In this document: one piece after another, positions 15,701 to 21,684 of the stretch
Numbering within the stretch: position 1 is the first letter of the stretch
Layout of the letters: every line of letters starts with the position of its first letter
From: CAZDFU01 sp964504985
GTDB lineage: Bacteria > Patescibacteriota > Microgenomatia > Daviesbacterales > UBA10151
Assembly: GCA_964504985.1 (NCBI GenBank)
Contig: CAZDFU010000018.1
Coordinates: 1-25,552, forward strand
DNA: 25,552 nt
Direction: 5' to 3'
Position numbers and translations under genes: made by a program
Notes under the pieces: generated by a model
Told to the model about the DNA's origin: nothing
The model's database searches: none
The model's input: only the letters and a program-made list of their open reading frames with translations

Positions 15701-18700
15701 CCCAGGGTCCTACCTATTCTACGGATGATTCAGGAAGCGGTGGTGGTGGAGCCTGGGGTAACAATCCAAATACTGGTGGTCCAGGAGGAGCAGGTGGTGG
15801 TGGAATAAAGCTCACTACTACAGGTACTATAACCGTATCGGGAACGATAAATTCAAGCGGCGCACAACCAACAGGAAGCTATGTTTCTATGGGGGGTGGT
15901 GGAAGTGGTGGAAGAATTTATATCCAAGGAAGCACTGTTACTATTTCAGGAACCTTAAATGCGAATGGTGGGGCTGGAGGTAATGCTTCATATTATGGTG
16001 GTGGAGGAGGTGGAGGAGGAAGAGTTACCTTGGAATATTCAGGAACCCTAGATACTACGGGATCAACAATCAGTGCGGATGCAGGCTCAGCAGGCACAGG
16101 AACTAATGGAAGAGCTGGTCAAGCTGGTTCTGCCGGAACCTCAACTAATTCGTCTTCAAATCCTATTCTCTATTCAATAGGAGGAAAAAATACATCAGGA
16201 ACCGCCCAGTCAGGCATATCCCAATCAACACTCTCAGCTTCAGATGGATCAGCAGGGGCTTTTTCTGCATCTTCTGTTTCTTTACCTCAAGCATTATATG
16301 GGCATACAACTAATGTTGTCACAATTAGCAGTACTAATTATTTGTACATAGTTGGTGGGCATAATGGGACATCAGACCAGACAACAGTATATAAAGGCAC
16401 ATTTGATAGTAGTGGGAATATCTCAGCAATTGCCACCACAGATCAAACACAACTAGGCACAGGTATTTCCTACCATGCAACTGTGACAGGCTCTATCTCC
16501 TCAACAAACTACATCTGGGTATTGGGAGGGCTAAATGGATCAACAGCACAAACATCTGTATATAGAGGAACGATTGATGCATCAGGCAATATTACCGCGC
16601 TTTCTACTACCAGCCAGGGAGCGCTGCCTCAGGCCCTTTATGGACACAAAGCCCTTTTTGTCACTGTTGGGTCTAATAACTATATATATGTATATGGAGG
16701 GATGACAACTGGCGGGACCAGGCAGACTACAGTGTATAAAGCTGCAGTTGACGGGTCAGGTAATGTAGGGACATTTACAACAACCGCACAAACCCAGCTT
16801 TCCACTGCAATCTCAGATTTTGGAGCATTTTCTTTTACTGATGACTCATCTAACCAATATGCATATATTGTGGGTGGGAATACCGGTACAGTCCAATCTG
16901 CAGTGATGAAAACCTTGTATTCCCCAATAGACCAAACTGGCTATTCTGCCTCCCGTACTATCACCTCAACCAGTTTAACCAATAAAAACGACCTGCAGTT
17001 TAAGGTCTATTCTTCAAGGACTGGTTCATACATGAATTTGCAGTTTTATGATGCAACAGGAGGTTGGCAGACATGTACTTTCTCTGTCTCCTCTGCCAAT
17101 ACCTGGGAAACCAAGACTTGTGATATATCTGGTGTAACATCTGCCAACAGGGATGCTGTTACCTCCCTTAAGGTGGCAATTTCTTCATCCACCACCACTG
17201 CCTGGACTGCTTACTTTGATGATTTGGATGCCCTAACCGAAGCCTCAACTATCTCCAATTCTGCCTCAGCTGCCTCTACTGCAGTACTTGGGGCATCTAA
17301 CCTTACCTTAAATGCCCAGGGATCAGGGTTGGTAGCTTTCAATTATGATGCTAGTAATTCCCAGGCAGGTACAGGAGGTATGGTTGTGTTTAATGGGGGA
17401 GCTGCACCTTTGATGAGTGTTGATTCATCTGGTAATGTGGGAATTGGTGTTACCTATATATCAGCCAAATTACAAGTTAAAGGAGCAGGCAGCGGAACAG
17501 GGTTGTCCTTTATCACAGCAGATTCAAATGGAGTACACAGATTTGCCATATTAGATAATGGTAATGTTGGTATAGGAACAACCGGACCAGGAGCATCACT
17601 TTCTGTAAAAGGAAACATAGGTATCGGTGCTTCATTTGCGAATTCTTCTGTCCCTTCATTTGGTCTGGCAGTCCAAGGAAATGTAGGTATTGGTACTTCC
17701 ACTGCCTCAAATGCTCTGCAGGTTATAGGCAGCACTGTTTTAGGGTTTGCTTCTTCCTCAGTAGGCCCATCTTCAGGTTTAGCAGTATCAGGTAATGTAG
17801 GGATAGGTACAACTTCGCCTACAGGCTTACTTCAGGTGCAGGGTACTGGTTCCATGCCATCCCTTCTGGTTACATCAGGTGGAAATGTGGGTATAGGTAC
17901 ATCTGTTACCTCAAATCCAATTACTGTAGGTATAGATGGTTCAACAGGAAATGGGGCATATGTATCTGCTGGTGGAACCTGGACTAATGGATCAAGCATA
18001 GAGTTTAAAGAAAACCTTAATATGTTAGATAGGAAATGGGTTTTAGACCAAATTAATTTATTAAATATTTCTTCCTGGAACTATAAATTAGAGTCTGGAG
18101 TAAAACACATAGGACCTATGGCTGAACAATTTTATGATTTGTTTGGTGTAGGTAATGATAATAAACATATCTCTACCATAGATCCCGCTGGTATTGCTTT
18201 GGCAGGAATTCAGCAGTTAAGCGGGGAAGTAGCAAACATCAAAGCTCAGATTGCCAGTATGAACCAGTCAAACGCCACCTCTTCTGCCCAGGAAGCTACC
18301 TCTTCTGCATCTAATCCTCAATTAAACTTAACTCCTCCAGATATTTTACTGGCCACAGATTCAGCTAAAGTGGCTAATTTAACAGTTTACTCTGATGCTT
18401 CTATCTCCGGCAAACTTAAAACTTACGAGGCCTTAGTCTCCGGTGACTTTAAGGTATTCGGTAAAACCACTATTGGTAAAACCACCATAGCAGGGGATCT
18501 GACAATAGATGGTACATTGAGTTTTACAGGTAATTCTATCAATGTAATTTCTACTCTTTATCTTCAGGACAATCCACTTTCCAGCTCTATAGATATGTTT
18601 AATGGTAAGGTCAAAATTGATAAAGAGGGTAATATAATTACTCAAAGTATTACTGCAGAAGAATACAGGGCAGTGGCTGGTAAATCAACAGGGTCTGGGC

Positions 18701-18909
18701 AAATTTCCAAGGATAAATTAAGTGTGGATATATTAACTCCTTTGGTAAAATCCAATTCCAGGGTTTTTGTGACTCCAACTAACATAGTTATTCCTTTAGG
18801 GGTAACTTCCAAGACAGCAGGAGAAAAATTCACTGTTTCCTTGTCTGCTCCTGCTGCTGCTGATGTAAACTTTGATTGGTTTATCCTTAATGAAAAGCAG
18901 GAGGAGTAA
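12718..18909 (+). CDS. Giant MerR-HTH / membrane helix / mosaic fibre / peptidase S74 protein
   Basis: A 2063-residue protein starting at GTG. In order: MerR-type helix-turn-helix (34-80: FTISEAAKFLGIS, DTLRNWESSGKITP, GGARRFR); membrane helix (119-141) that should leave the N-terminus inside and the rest outside; beta-rich repeats with NVGIG motifs (343-500); DUF2341-like domain (about 605-700); first half of a jelly roll (720-762); a kelch-like blade (YLYAVGG near 794); Gly-rich block (about 845-1150); four more blades (YLYIVGG, YIWVLGG, YIYVYGG, YAYIVGG, 1208-1387); second half of the jelly roll (1402-1511); six more NVGIG motifs to 1721; peptidase S74 domain with a candidate Ser1759/Lys1764 dyad in SSIEFK and HIGPMAEQF; short coiled coil; a last 200-residue beta region. 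S74 domains fold trimeric fibres and then cut themselves off. The DNA-binding head on such a fibre is unusual. No clear promoter or ribosome site was found at the GTG. Confidence 0.88.
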   Translation: MKKLLGKVIEQTDKNFTARFKGLFFGPIKTSKKYLFTISEAAKFLGISADTLRNWESSGKITPQRTKGGARRFRLKQLNGLSSLKGNSYKPQKTISNNIENNIDLFDSFFSQQRKIPLKTIAVSSFGILALGSLVFLGLTLRPMTAASLQKVSPVSLNEEMSQEKEVLGISDEVIDSSLDINIPTNIYKELGVALKATFESDVDIKGNLTAPNLITSLKAGDGVSVSSGQTPTIKNTGVLSLGGKTGALKLEAGTGITVDGLKVTNDDLGSSQKIFKTITVGSTSFSAGSNTDTLTFASGTGITVTPDSSNKKITLSANSSELTTAAGWTDGGTTVALNTTSDNVGIGIATAATKLHLVDTSEQLRVGYDSSNYTSFTTSSSGGLTIAPSASTTSITGTLGVSGLITASAGLTVASGQSLTSSTILGGAAASSVLTLQSTSGVGTSDAIKFLVGNNGATEGMRISTGGNVGIGSTNPVQRFQINGSTSNPFVVTSGGNVGIGVTTPAAKLDVSGSAIIAPTQSGVTSLAIRASSTSPGNILDLTNASGSSSYLSVDSTGALTVGGSTLTNSGLLASSGAIHLTSSANAIVGTAIEGGWTMNSNTFTYRRIITVTNNDGSNALPSNYEVTVTISDTAASQIYSNTQVDSDDFRIAYSSDGSTFTEIPRNITTYTSSSIVFTYQLSAEIAASGSSSNYYIYYKNSSLTCSSCTYTGNVQIDTFDSATSNWTSADSTQFPLADETSSPAPQEGTGSLQMDATVDNIGTFSTTSQNALSGARTNFGFTSAAISGTTYLYAVGGSTDGTAGNAQTTVFRTSAAAANGNVAAWSTNANSLSAAVMDNSLAVATPAFDSGTGADGAIDLTSGGDAGGCTGTGLSWNAGTSTCTIATATKSTFNFTTITIPVGTTLTTDGPKTTTNFVTIKATGNVTIAGTINLAGKGYSGGTAGGTTESQTNGYGPGAGGASSTVEAACGGGYGGTGGKGGKGSSPFTGSCTQGPTYSTDDSGSGGGGAWGNNPNTGGPGGAGGGGIKLTTTGTITVSGTINSSGAQPTGSYVSMGGGGSGGRIYIQGSTVTISGTLNANGGAGGNASYYGGGGGGGGRVTLEYSGTLDTTGSTISADAGSAGTGTNGRAGQAGSAGTSTNSSSNPILYSIGGKNTSGTAQSGISQSTLSASDGSAGAFSASSVSLPQALYGHTTNVVTISSTNYLYIVGGHNGTSDQTTVYKGTFDSSGNISAIATTDQTQLGTGISYHATVTGSISSTNYIWVLGGLNGSTAQTSVYRGTIDASGNITALSTTSQGALPQALYGHKALFVTVGSNNYIYVYGGMTTGGTRQTTVYKAAVDGSGNVGTFTTTAQTQLSTAISDFGAFSFTDDSSNQYAYIVGGNTGTVQSAVMKTLYSPIDQTGYSASRTITSTSLTNKNDLQFKVYSSRTGSYMNLQFYDATGGWQTCTFSVSSANTWETKTCDISGVTSANRDAVTSLKVAISSSTTTAWTAYFDDLDALTEASTISNSASAASTAVLGASNLTLNAQGSGLVAFNYDASNSQAGTGGMVVFNGGAAPLMSVDSSGNVGIGVTYISAKLQVKGAGSGTGLSFITADSNGVHRFAILDNGNVGIGTTGPGASLSVKGNIGIGASFANSSVPSFGLAVQGNVGIGTSTASNALQVIGSTVLGFASSSVGPSSGLAVSGNVGIGTTSPTGLLQVQGTGSMPSLLVTSGGNVGIGTSVTSNPITVGIDGSTGNGAYVSAGGTWTNGSSIEFKENLNMLDRKWVLDQINLLNISSWNYKLESGVKHIGPMAEQFYDLFGVGNDNKHISTIDPAGIALAGIQQLSGEVANIKAQIASMNQSNATSSAQEATSSASNPQLNLTPPDILLATDSAKVANLTVYSDASISGKLKTYEALVSGDFKVFGKTTIGKTTIAGDLTIDGTLSFTGNSINVISTLYLQDNPLSSSIDMFNGKVKIDKEGNIITQSITAEEYRAVAGKSTGSGQISKDKLSVDILTPLVKSNSRVFVTPTNIVIPLGVTSKTAGEKFTVSLSAPAAADVNFDWFILNEKQEE
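13744..17900 (+). repeat. Nine NVGIG fibre repeats in two clusters
   Basis: Codons for Gly/Asp-Asn-Val/Ile-Gly-Ile-Gly occur near 13747, 14122, 14206, 17432, 17560, 17611, 17680, 17791 and 17881, usually followed 8-10 residues later by a strand such as KLHL, KLDV or LLQV. This repeat is common in beta-helical tail-fibre-like proteins that end in an S74 domain. The two clusters are separated by the DUF2341, jelly-roll and kelch modules. Confidence 0.75.
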
Positions 18910-18990
18910 CTGGAAGCAGATTACCAGAATCTTACTTCATTATTACCCTAACTTTATCTTGATTTAAACATTTTCCTTTAATATATAGTT

Positions 18991-19020
18991 GTAAGTTTAG
19001 CCTCAGGAAGGCGTTCTTAC
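18991..19020 (+). promoter_or_regulatory. Hairpin in the leader of the cupredoxin gene
   Basis: GTAAG (18991-18995) pairs with CTTAC (19016-19020) and GCCT (19000-19003) with AGGC (19009-19012). It ends just before AGAAGGGA and the TTG start. It may affect translation or terminate reading from the giant gene; there is no T-run. Confidence 0.3.
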
Positions 19021-19032
19021 AGAAGGGAAAAA

Positions 19033-19623
19033 TTGAAAAAGATAATAATATTTTTAGTTATCTTGATTAACTTAAGCTATGCTCTTTTACCTGAGTTGGT
19101 CCAAGCAGGCGCTGGTGGTGGAGTTCCCTTACCAACTAGTCAGACCAGTTCCACCGTAGTTATGCAAAATTCTCAATTCCTACCGCAAACTATACATATT
19201 ATTTCAGGAACAACTGTAATTTGGGTTAATCAGGATGCTATATCTCATACAACCATTTCAGATAATAGAAGTATGGCTGAAGCCTGGGATTCAGGAACGC
19301 TTACTCAGGGACAATCATTTTCCAAAACCTTTACCCAACCTGGAATTTATACTTACCATTGCAGCTTTCATCCAAATATGAGAGGCACAATACAGGTGGT
19401 GGCAGCACAAGCAACCCCTTCTCCTGTCCCAACTTTCATTCCAGCACCCACTCCTGTTCCTATTCCCAACCAGCTTCCTGCAACAGGGCCTCCTTTTGGC
19501 ACATATCTTTTAATGGGACTAATACCCTTTGGGGTGATCTTAACAAGGTTTAAGAAGGAGTCAAAAGAGAAGGAATCAGTCCAAACTTTATGGGAAAAAC
19601 GCCATTTTAAAAGCCAGCTTTAA
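19033..19623 (+). CDS. Cell-surface cupredoxin (plastocyanin-like) with LPATG sorting signal
   Basis: This 196-residue protein has a signal peptide (1-25), a cupredoxin domain (about 40-125), a Pro-rich linker (128-146), LPATG (148-152), a hydrophobic helix (155-171) and a basic tail (RFKKESK). The type-1 copper ligands are visible: His72 in SHTT, then Cys110, His113 and Met116 in YHCSFHPNM. The LPxTG signal, helix and tail are the marks of a sortase substrate, so it should be linked to the wall. It may carry electrons or buffer copper outside the cell. The start is TTG, with AAGGG about 8 nt upstream. No sortase is in the window. Confidence 0.88.
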   Translation: MKKIIIFLVILINLSYALLPELVQAGAGGGVPLPTSQTSSTVVMQNSQFLPQTIHIISGTTVIWVNQDAISHTTISDNRSMAEAWDSGTLTQGQSFSKTFTQPGIYTYHCSFHPNMRGTIQVVAAQATPSPVPTFIPAPTPVPIPNQLPATGPPFGTYLLMGLIPFGVILTRFKKESKEKESVQTLWEKRHFKSQL

Positions 19624-19631
19624 ACAGACTA

Positions 19632-19654
19632 ATTATGTAAAAGTAATACATAAT
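19632..19654. terminator. Weak bidirectional hairpin between convergent genes
   Basis: ATTATGTA (19632-19639) pairs with TACATAAT (19647-19654) across a 7-nt loop, between the stops of the cupredoxin and the PIN toxin genes. The stem is AT-only and no U-run is present, so it is a weak call. Confidence 0.3.
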
Positions 19655-19663
19655 CCTGCTATA

Positions 19664-20113
19664 CTAATTTCCTGCTAACTGAAATTTCTGTTTGATAAAG
19701 AAATCATCAAACGAAAAGATAACCTTGGTCTCAAACTTTACGGCAGTTTCAATTATTATACAGTCGAAAATAGTATTCTTTTTTGAAACAGTTTTTTCAA
19801 ATCTGATGCTGGCTTGTTTCTGGATCTGCTTGTCTATAAACTCCACCACAAAAGCCCCTTTTTGGTATTGTCTATTAATTAAATGTGCTTTTTCGGGCAG
19901 GTTTTTTGCCCTTTTCAAGGCGGTGATTGCTTCTAGGATTGCAGTATTAGGATAGATGATTTGGTAGTTTTCGCGAAGAAGGAGCTCGCTTATTTTCTTT
20001 GCCTTGACATAATTGGAATCTAGTTCGTAGGCTAAAGATATTAATGAATCAGCATCGCCAATGGCGATTTTAGCACCCACTCTTTTTCTCTCCTCCCCAG
20101 GCATAAAAATCAT
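19664..20113 (-). CDS. PIN-domain ribonuclease toxin (VapC-like)
   Basis: The 149-residue product has the four acidic positions of PIN nucleases: Asp20/Asp22 (GDADSLISLA), Glu61 (AILEAIT), Asp117 (IFDCIIIETA) and Asp136/137 (FSFDDFF). Such toxins cut RNA and are held in check by a partner. Its start overlaps the upstream antitoxin by 44 nt, so the two are translationally coupled. Residues 1-13 may be an artefact of the start choice; a Met at residue 4 is an alternative. All catalytic acids look present, so it is probably active. Confidence 0.8.
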   Translation of the reverse strand: MIFMPGEERKRVGAKIAIGDADSLISLAYELDSNYVKAKKISELLLRENYQIIYPNTAILEAITALKRAKNLPEKAHLINRQYQKGAFVVEFIDKQIQKQASIRFEKTVSKKNTIFDCIIIETAVKFETKVIFSFDDFFIKQKFQLAGN

Positions 20114-20339
20114 GGTTTTCAGAGATATCAGTAGGGGTGCCGGGTTTTGCTGGGATTTGCTTGGTTAACTCCCCTAGGTCGAGTAGTGCCTGGGCGGACT
20201 TACCAGAAGGATGGATTTTTTTTAGCCCTTCATCTAAAGCTTCCCTGATCACCTCTGCTTCTGTTTTTTGTTTAGCCTTAGTGGCTAAATTTATCCTCTG
20301 TTTGGTTTCTTCACTGATATGGACGCTTATTCTTTGCAT
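20070..20339 (-). CDS. Ribbon-helix-helix antitoxin (CopG/Arc type)
   Basis: The 89-residue product begins with a short strand (RISVHISEE) and two helices (TKQRINLATKAKQ, TEAEVIREALDEGLKKI), the RHH DNA-binding fold of antitoxins. The C-terminal half should wrap the PIN toxin. A 17-bp palindrome sits in its promoter spacer, which fits autoregulation. The -10 TATAAT is 6 nt from the ATG, so the mRNA is probably leaderless. The promoter lies inside the 3' end of the GIY-YIG gene upstream, whose coding region overlaps it by 13 nt. Confidence 0.8.
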   Translation of the reverse strand: MQRISVHISEETKQRINLATKAKQKTEAEVIREALDEGLKKIHPSGKSAQALLDLGELTKQIPAKPGTPTDISENHDFYAWGGEKKSGC

Positions 20340-20662
20340 AAATCTATTATATCATACGTAATACGTATGTCATAAAAAAACGGTTTATAAGTTTGATCAT
20401 ACACGCTATTATCACTTAATGTATTTTCCAACATTTTGTGGATTCTTTTCCAGCCAGCAGTAGTTTTAAAATATTGCTCATAGTTTATTGCATCTTTCTT
20501 GTTTTTAAATCCAGAATAGAAAATTAATTCATAAGGAATATTGGGTTTAGTCGCTTTGTTTTCTGCATTGTTATGAGATTTCAATCTCTCCTTTAAATCT
20601 GGGGTGGAGCCTAAGTATAACTTTTTATTCTTCAGACTACGAATAATGTAGAAGTAATACAT
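20327..20662 (-). CDS. GIY-YIG domain protein (UPF0213-like)
   Basis: From ATG 20662 the protein has 111 residues, beginning MYYFYIIRS, the normal start of UPF0213-type GIY-YIG proteins; YLGST at residues 15-19, DLKERLKSHN, and Glu in INYEQYFK follow. These proteins are small stand-alone nuclease-like domains whose role is poorly known. A TTG at 20674 would add four residues but overlaps a TATAAT box (20674-20679, minus strand), so I prefer the ATG. The last 25 residues are unlike the family and run into the antitoxin promoter. Confidence 0.8.
   Translation of the reverse strand: MYYFYIIRSLKNKKLYLGSTPDLKERLKSHNNAENKATKPNIPYELIFYSGFKNKKDAINYEQYFKTTAGWKRIHKMLENTLSDNSVYDQTYKPFFYDIRITYDIIDLCKE
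20346..20373 (-). promoter_or_regulatory. Toxin-antitoxin promoter with palindromic operator
   Basis: On the minus strand, -35 ATGACA (20368-20373), 16-bp spacer and -10 TATAAT (20346-20351). The spacer is filled by the palindrome CATACGTA-A-TACGTATG (20353-20369, 8-bp arms). Binding there would block RNA polymerase; the RHH antitoxin is the obvious candidate. Confidence 0.65.
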
Positions 20663-20700
20663 TTGTAAATACAATTATACAAGTTAGTTGTATCAAGCAG

Positions 20701-20804
20701 GCCACAACTATTCTCGTAAGGGAATTCTGTAATTTTAGGTTTTAATTTTAGTGAAGACTAAGTGGTTCACCTCAACTACGAGTGATTAACGAGCTAGTTG
20801 TGGC
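20701..20804. repeat. Inverted repeat downstream of tRNA-Trp
   Basis: GCCACAACTA (20701-20710) and its exact complement TAGTTGTGGC (20795-20804) are separated by 84 bp, with further matching CTCG/CGAG beside them. The right arm includes the CCA end of tRNA-Trp. In the minus-strand transcript they could pair to form a long stem behind the tRNA. Confidence 0.45.
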
Positions 20805-20874
20805 AGGGGCGGAAGGAATCGAACCCTCGTCATGGCTTTTGGAGAGCCAGGTCCTACCACTGAACGACACCCCT
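20801..20874 (-). tRNA. trnW: tRNA-Trp (anticodon CCA)
   Basis: A 74-nt cloverleaf including an encoded CCA end. Acceptor AGGGGTG/CGCCCCT (one G-U pair), D stem GTTC/GGAC, anticodon stem TGGCT/AGCCA with loop CTCCAAA, so the anticodon is CCA for codon UGG, variable loop TGAC, T stem GAGGG/CCTTC with loop TTCGATT, and discriminator G. It lies 54 nt downstream of rpmG on the same strand, an order that in many bacteria leads on to secE and nusG; here a GIY-YIG gene follows instead. Confidence 0.95.
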
Positions 20875-20928
20875 TTACATTCATAATTCTACTTAATCGT
20901 TAATATACTTGCAAGGGAAAGGGGAAAC

Positions 20929-21096
20929 CTAGATCTTGGCTTCTTTATGTTCGGTGCTTTTTCTGCAGTGATTACAATATTTACTCAAAGTAAGCTTTTC
21001 TTTTATATTTACTGTGTTTTTTGAAGCAGTATAGTTTCTGTTTTTACAAACAGAACATTGAAATATAAATAGCTGCCTGTTACCTTTTTTGCCCAT
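20929..21096 (-). CDS. rpmG: 50S ribosomal protein L33
   Basis: The 55-residue L33 starts at ATG 21096 and ends at TAG (20929-20931). It has the two Cys pairs that bind zinc (CSVC at 14-17, CNHC at 41-44), CKNRNYTASKN in the first half and KLTLSKYCNHC, HKEAK near the end, all typical of the zinc-binding form of L33. It is shorter than many ORF cut-offs and easily missed. A perfect TATAAT sits 7 nt before the ATG, so it is probably leaderless. It is likely co-transcribed with tRNA-Trp. Confidence 0.93.
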   Translation of the reverse strand: MGKKGNRQLFIFQCSVCKNRNYTASKNTVNIKEKLTLSKYCNHCRKSTEHKEAKI

Positions 21097-21103
21097 ACCG
21101 AGG

Positions 21104-21133
21104 ATTATATCTTAGGTAGAATCAAAATTACAA
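21104..21133 (-). promoter_or_regulatory. Promoter TTGTAA-18-TATAAT for rpmG/tRNA-Trp
   Basis: On the minus strand, TTGTAA (21128-21133), an 18-bp spacer and TATAAT (21104-21109), then 7 nt to the start of rpmG. Confidence 0.55.
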
Positions 21134-21208
21134 TAGATGAGGTTAATTTACTCCGCTTCTCGTTTTACTCGAAGATCTTGTTCCCATCTTGTCTCCTCGC
21201 TTTGTTCG

Positions 21209-21224
21209 GAGCCGAAGACGGGAA
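21209..21224 (-). repeat. 16-nt copy of a tRNA 3' end (att-like)
   Basis: GAGCCGAAGACGGGAA here is identical and in the same orientation to 25517-25532, the acceptor and T-stem end of the tRNA cut by the right window edge. The rest of the tRNA is not repeated. Confidence 0.6.
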
Positions 21225-21232
21225 AACACACC

Positions 21233-21249
21233 CCCCGCCAGAGGCGGGG
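21233..21249. repeat. GC-rich 7-bp hairpin
   Basis: CCCCGCC and GGCGGGG surround an AGA loop. It is one of two strong hairpins in the gene-free region. Confidence 0.6.
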
Positions 21250-21292
21250 TTGAACCGCTCTTCGAGCTGGGTACGATTCCAACCCCTTGACT

Positions 21293-21333
21293 TGATTCAA
21301 AAAATCCCGCACAAGGCGGGACATTTTGAATCA
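21293..21333. repeat. 16-bp interrupted hairpin
   Basis: TGATTCAAAA (21293-21302) pairs with TTTTGAATCA (21324-21333); inside, TCCCGC (21305-21310) pairs with GCGGGA (21316-21321) around a 5-nt loop; a 2x2 internal loop separates the stems. Its A-run and T-run sides could act as a terminator for either strand. Confidence 0.6.
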
Positions 21334-21631
21334 GAGCCGGAGCCGGTATTAGGGTCGGATTCCAGAACCTCTTTAATGATAACTCAGAGGAAGCTAAATT
21401 ACTAGCATTTCAGTTGAGTCTTCTTAAAAGCCATCTGTGTGGTAATTTCCAGACGATATAGTTAATAGTAAATACAGCTTCAAAATTCGACCACCTAAAG
21501 GTTGAAAAGCAAATGAAAATGTTGGCCAAAGTGTTGAAGCTAACAAAACTACACTTTGCAAAAGCCTGTAAATTTTTGTTAACGCTGGAGGCTAAGAGTA
21601 TACCCCTAGTGAGCAGTTACATAAGGCGTAC

Positions 21632-21660
21632 TTGACATCTAATTAGTAAACCGAGATACT
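21632..21660 (+). promoter_or_regulatory. Promoter TTGACA-17-GATACT for lemA
   Basis: A perfect -35 TTGACA (21632-21637), a 17-bp spacer and a fair -10 GATACT (21655-21660). Transcription would begin near 21667, giving a leader of about 18 nt before ATG 21685. Confidence 0.5.
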
Positions 21661-21684
21661 AATTATAGATAAGATTGAGATAAT

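Larger units (their letters stand above)
21134..21631. other. Gene-free, hairpin-rich region
   Basis: No convincing gene in either strand. The left part (about 21150-21370) is richer in G+C than its surroundings and holds two strong hairpins, a GAGC hairpin near 21257-21267, a repeated AGCCGG and the tRNA 3' fragment (21209-21224). The right part (21400-21630) is AT-rich without obvious structure. It may contain an unrecognised RNA or a decayed mobile end. A 75-codon open frame at 21178-21405 has no start site support and follows the hairpins, so I do not call it a gene. Confidence 0.5.

Noticed and set aside
20070..20113. Frameshift joining antitoxin and toxin
   Set aside because: The 44-nt overlap has two complete frames with good families on both sides; this is a normal coupled toxin-antitoxin layout.
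20701..20804. Attachment-site duplication at tRNA-Trp
   Set aside because: The repeat is inverted, whereas integration leaves direct repeats.
21178..21405. A 75-residue protein gene in the hairpin region
   Set aside because: It runs through two strong hairpins, lacks a ribosome site or promoter and has no recognisable pattern.
21480..21640. A tmRNA-like stretch (GCTAACAAAACTACACTTTGC resembles a tag region, broken by one base)
   Set aside because: No tRNA-like 5' and 3' ends flank it, the tag frame would end in non-typical residues, and no T-arm follows within a sensible distance.
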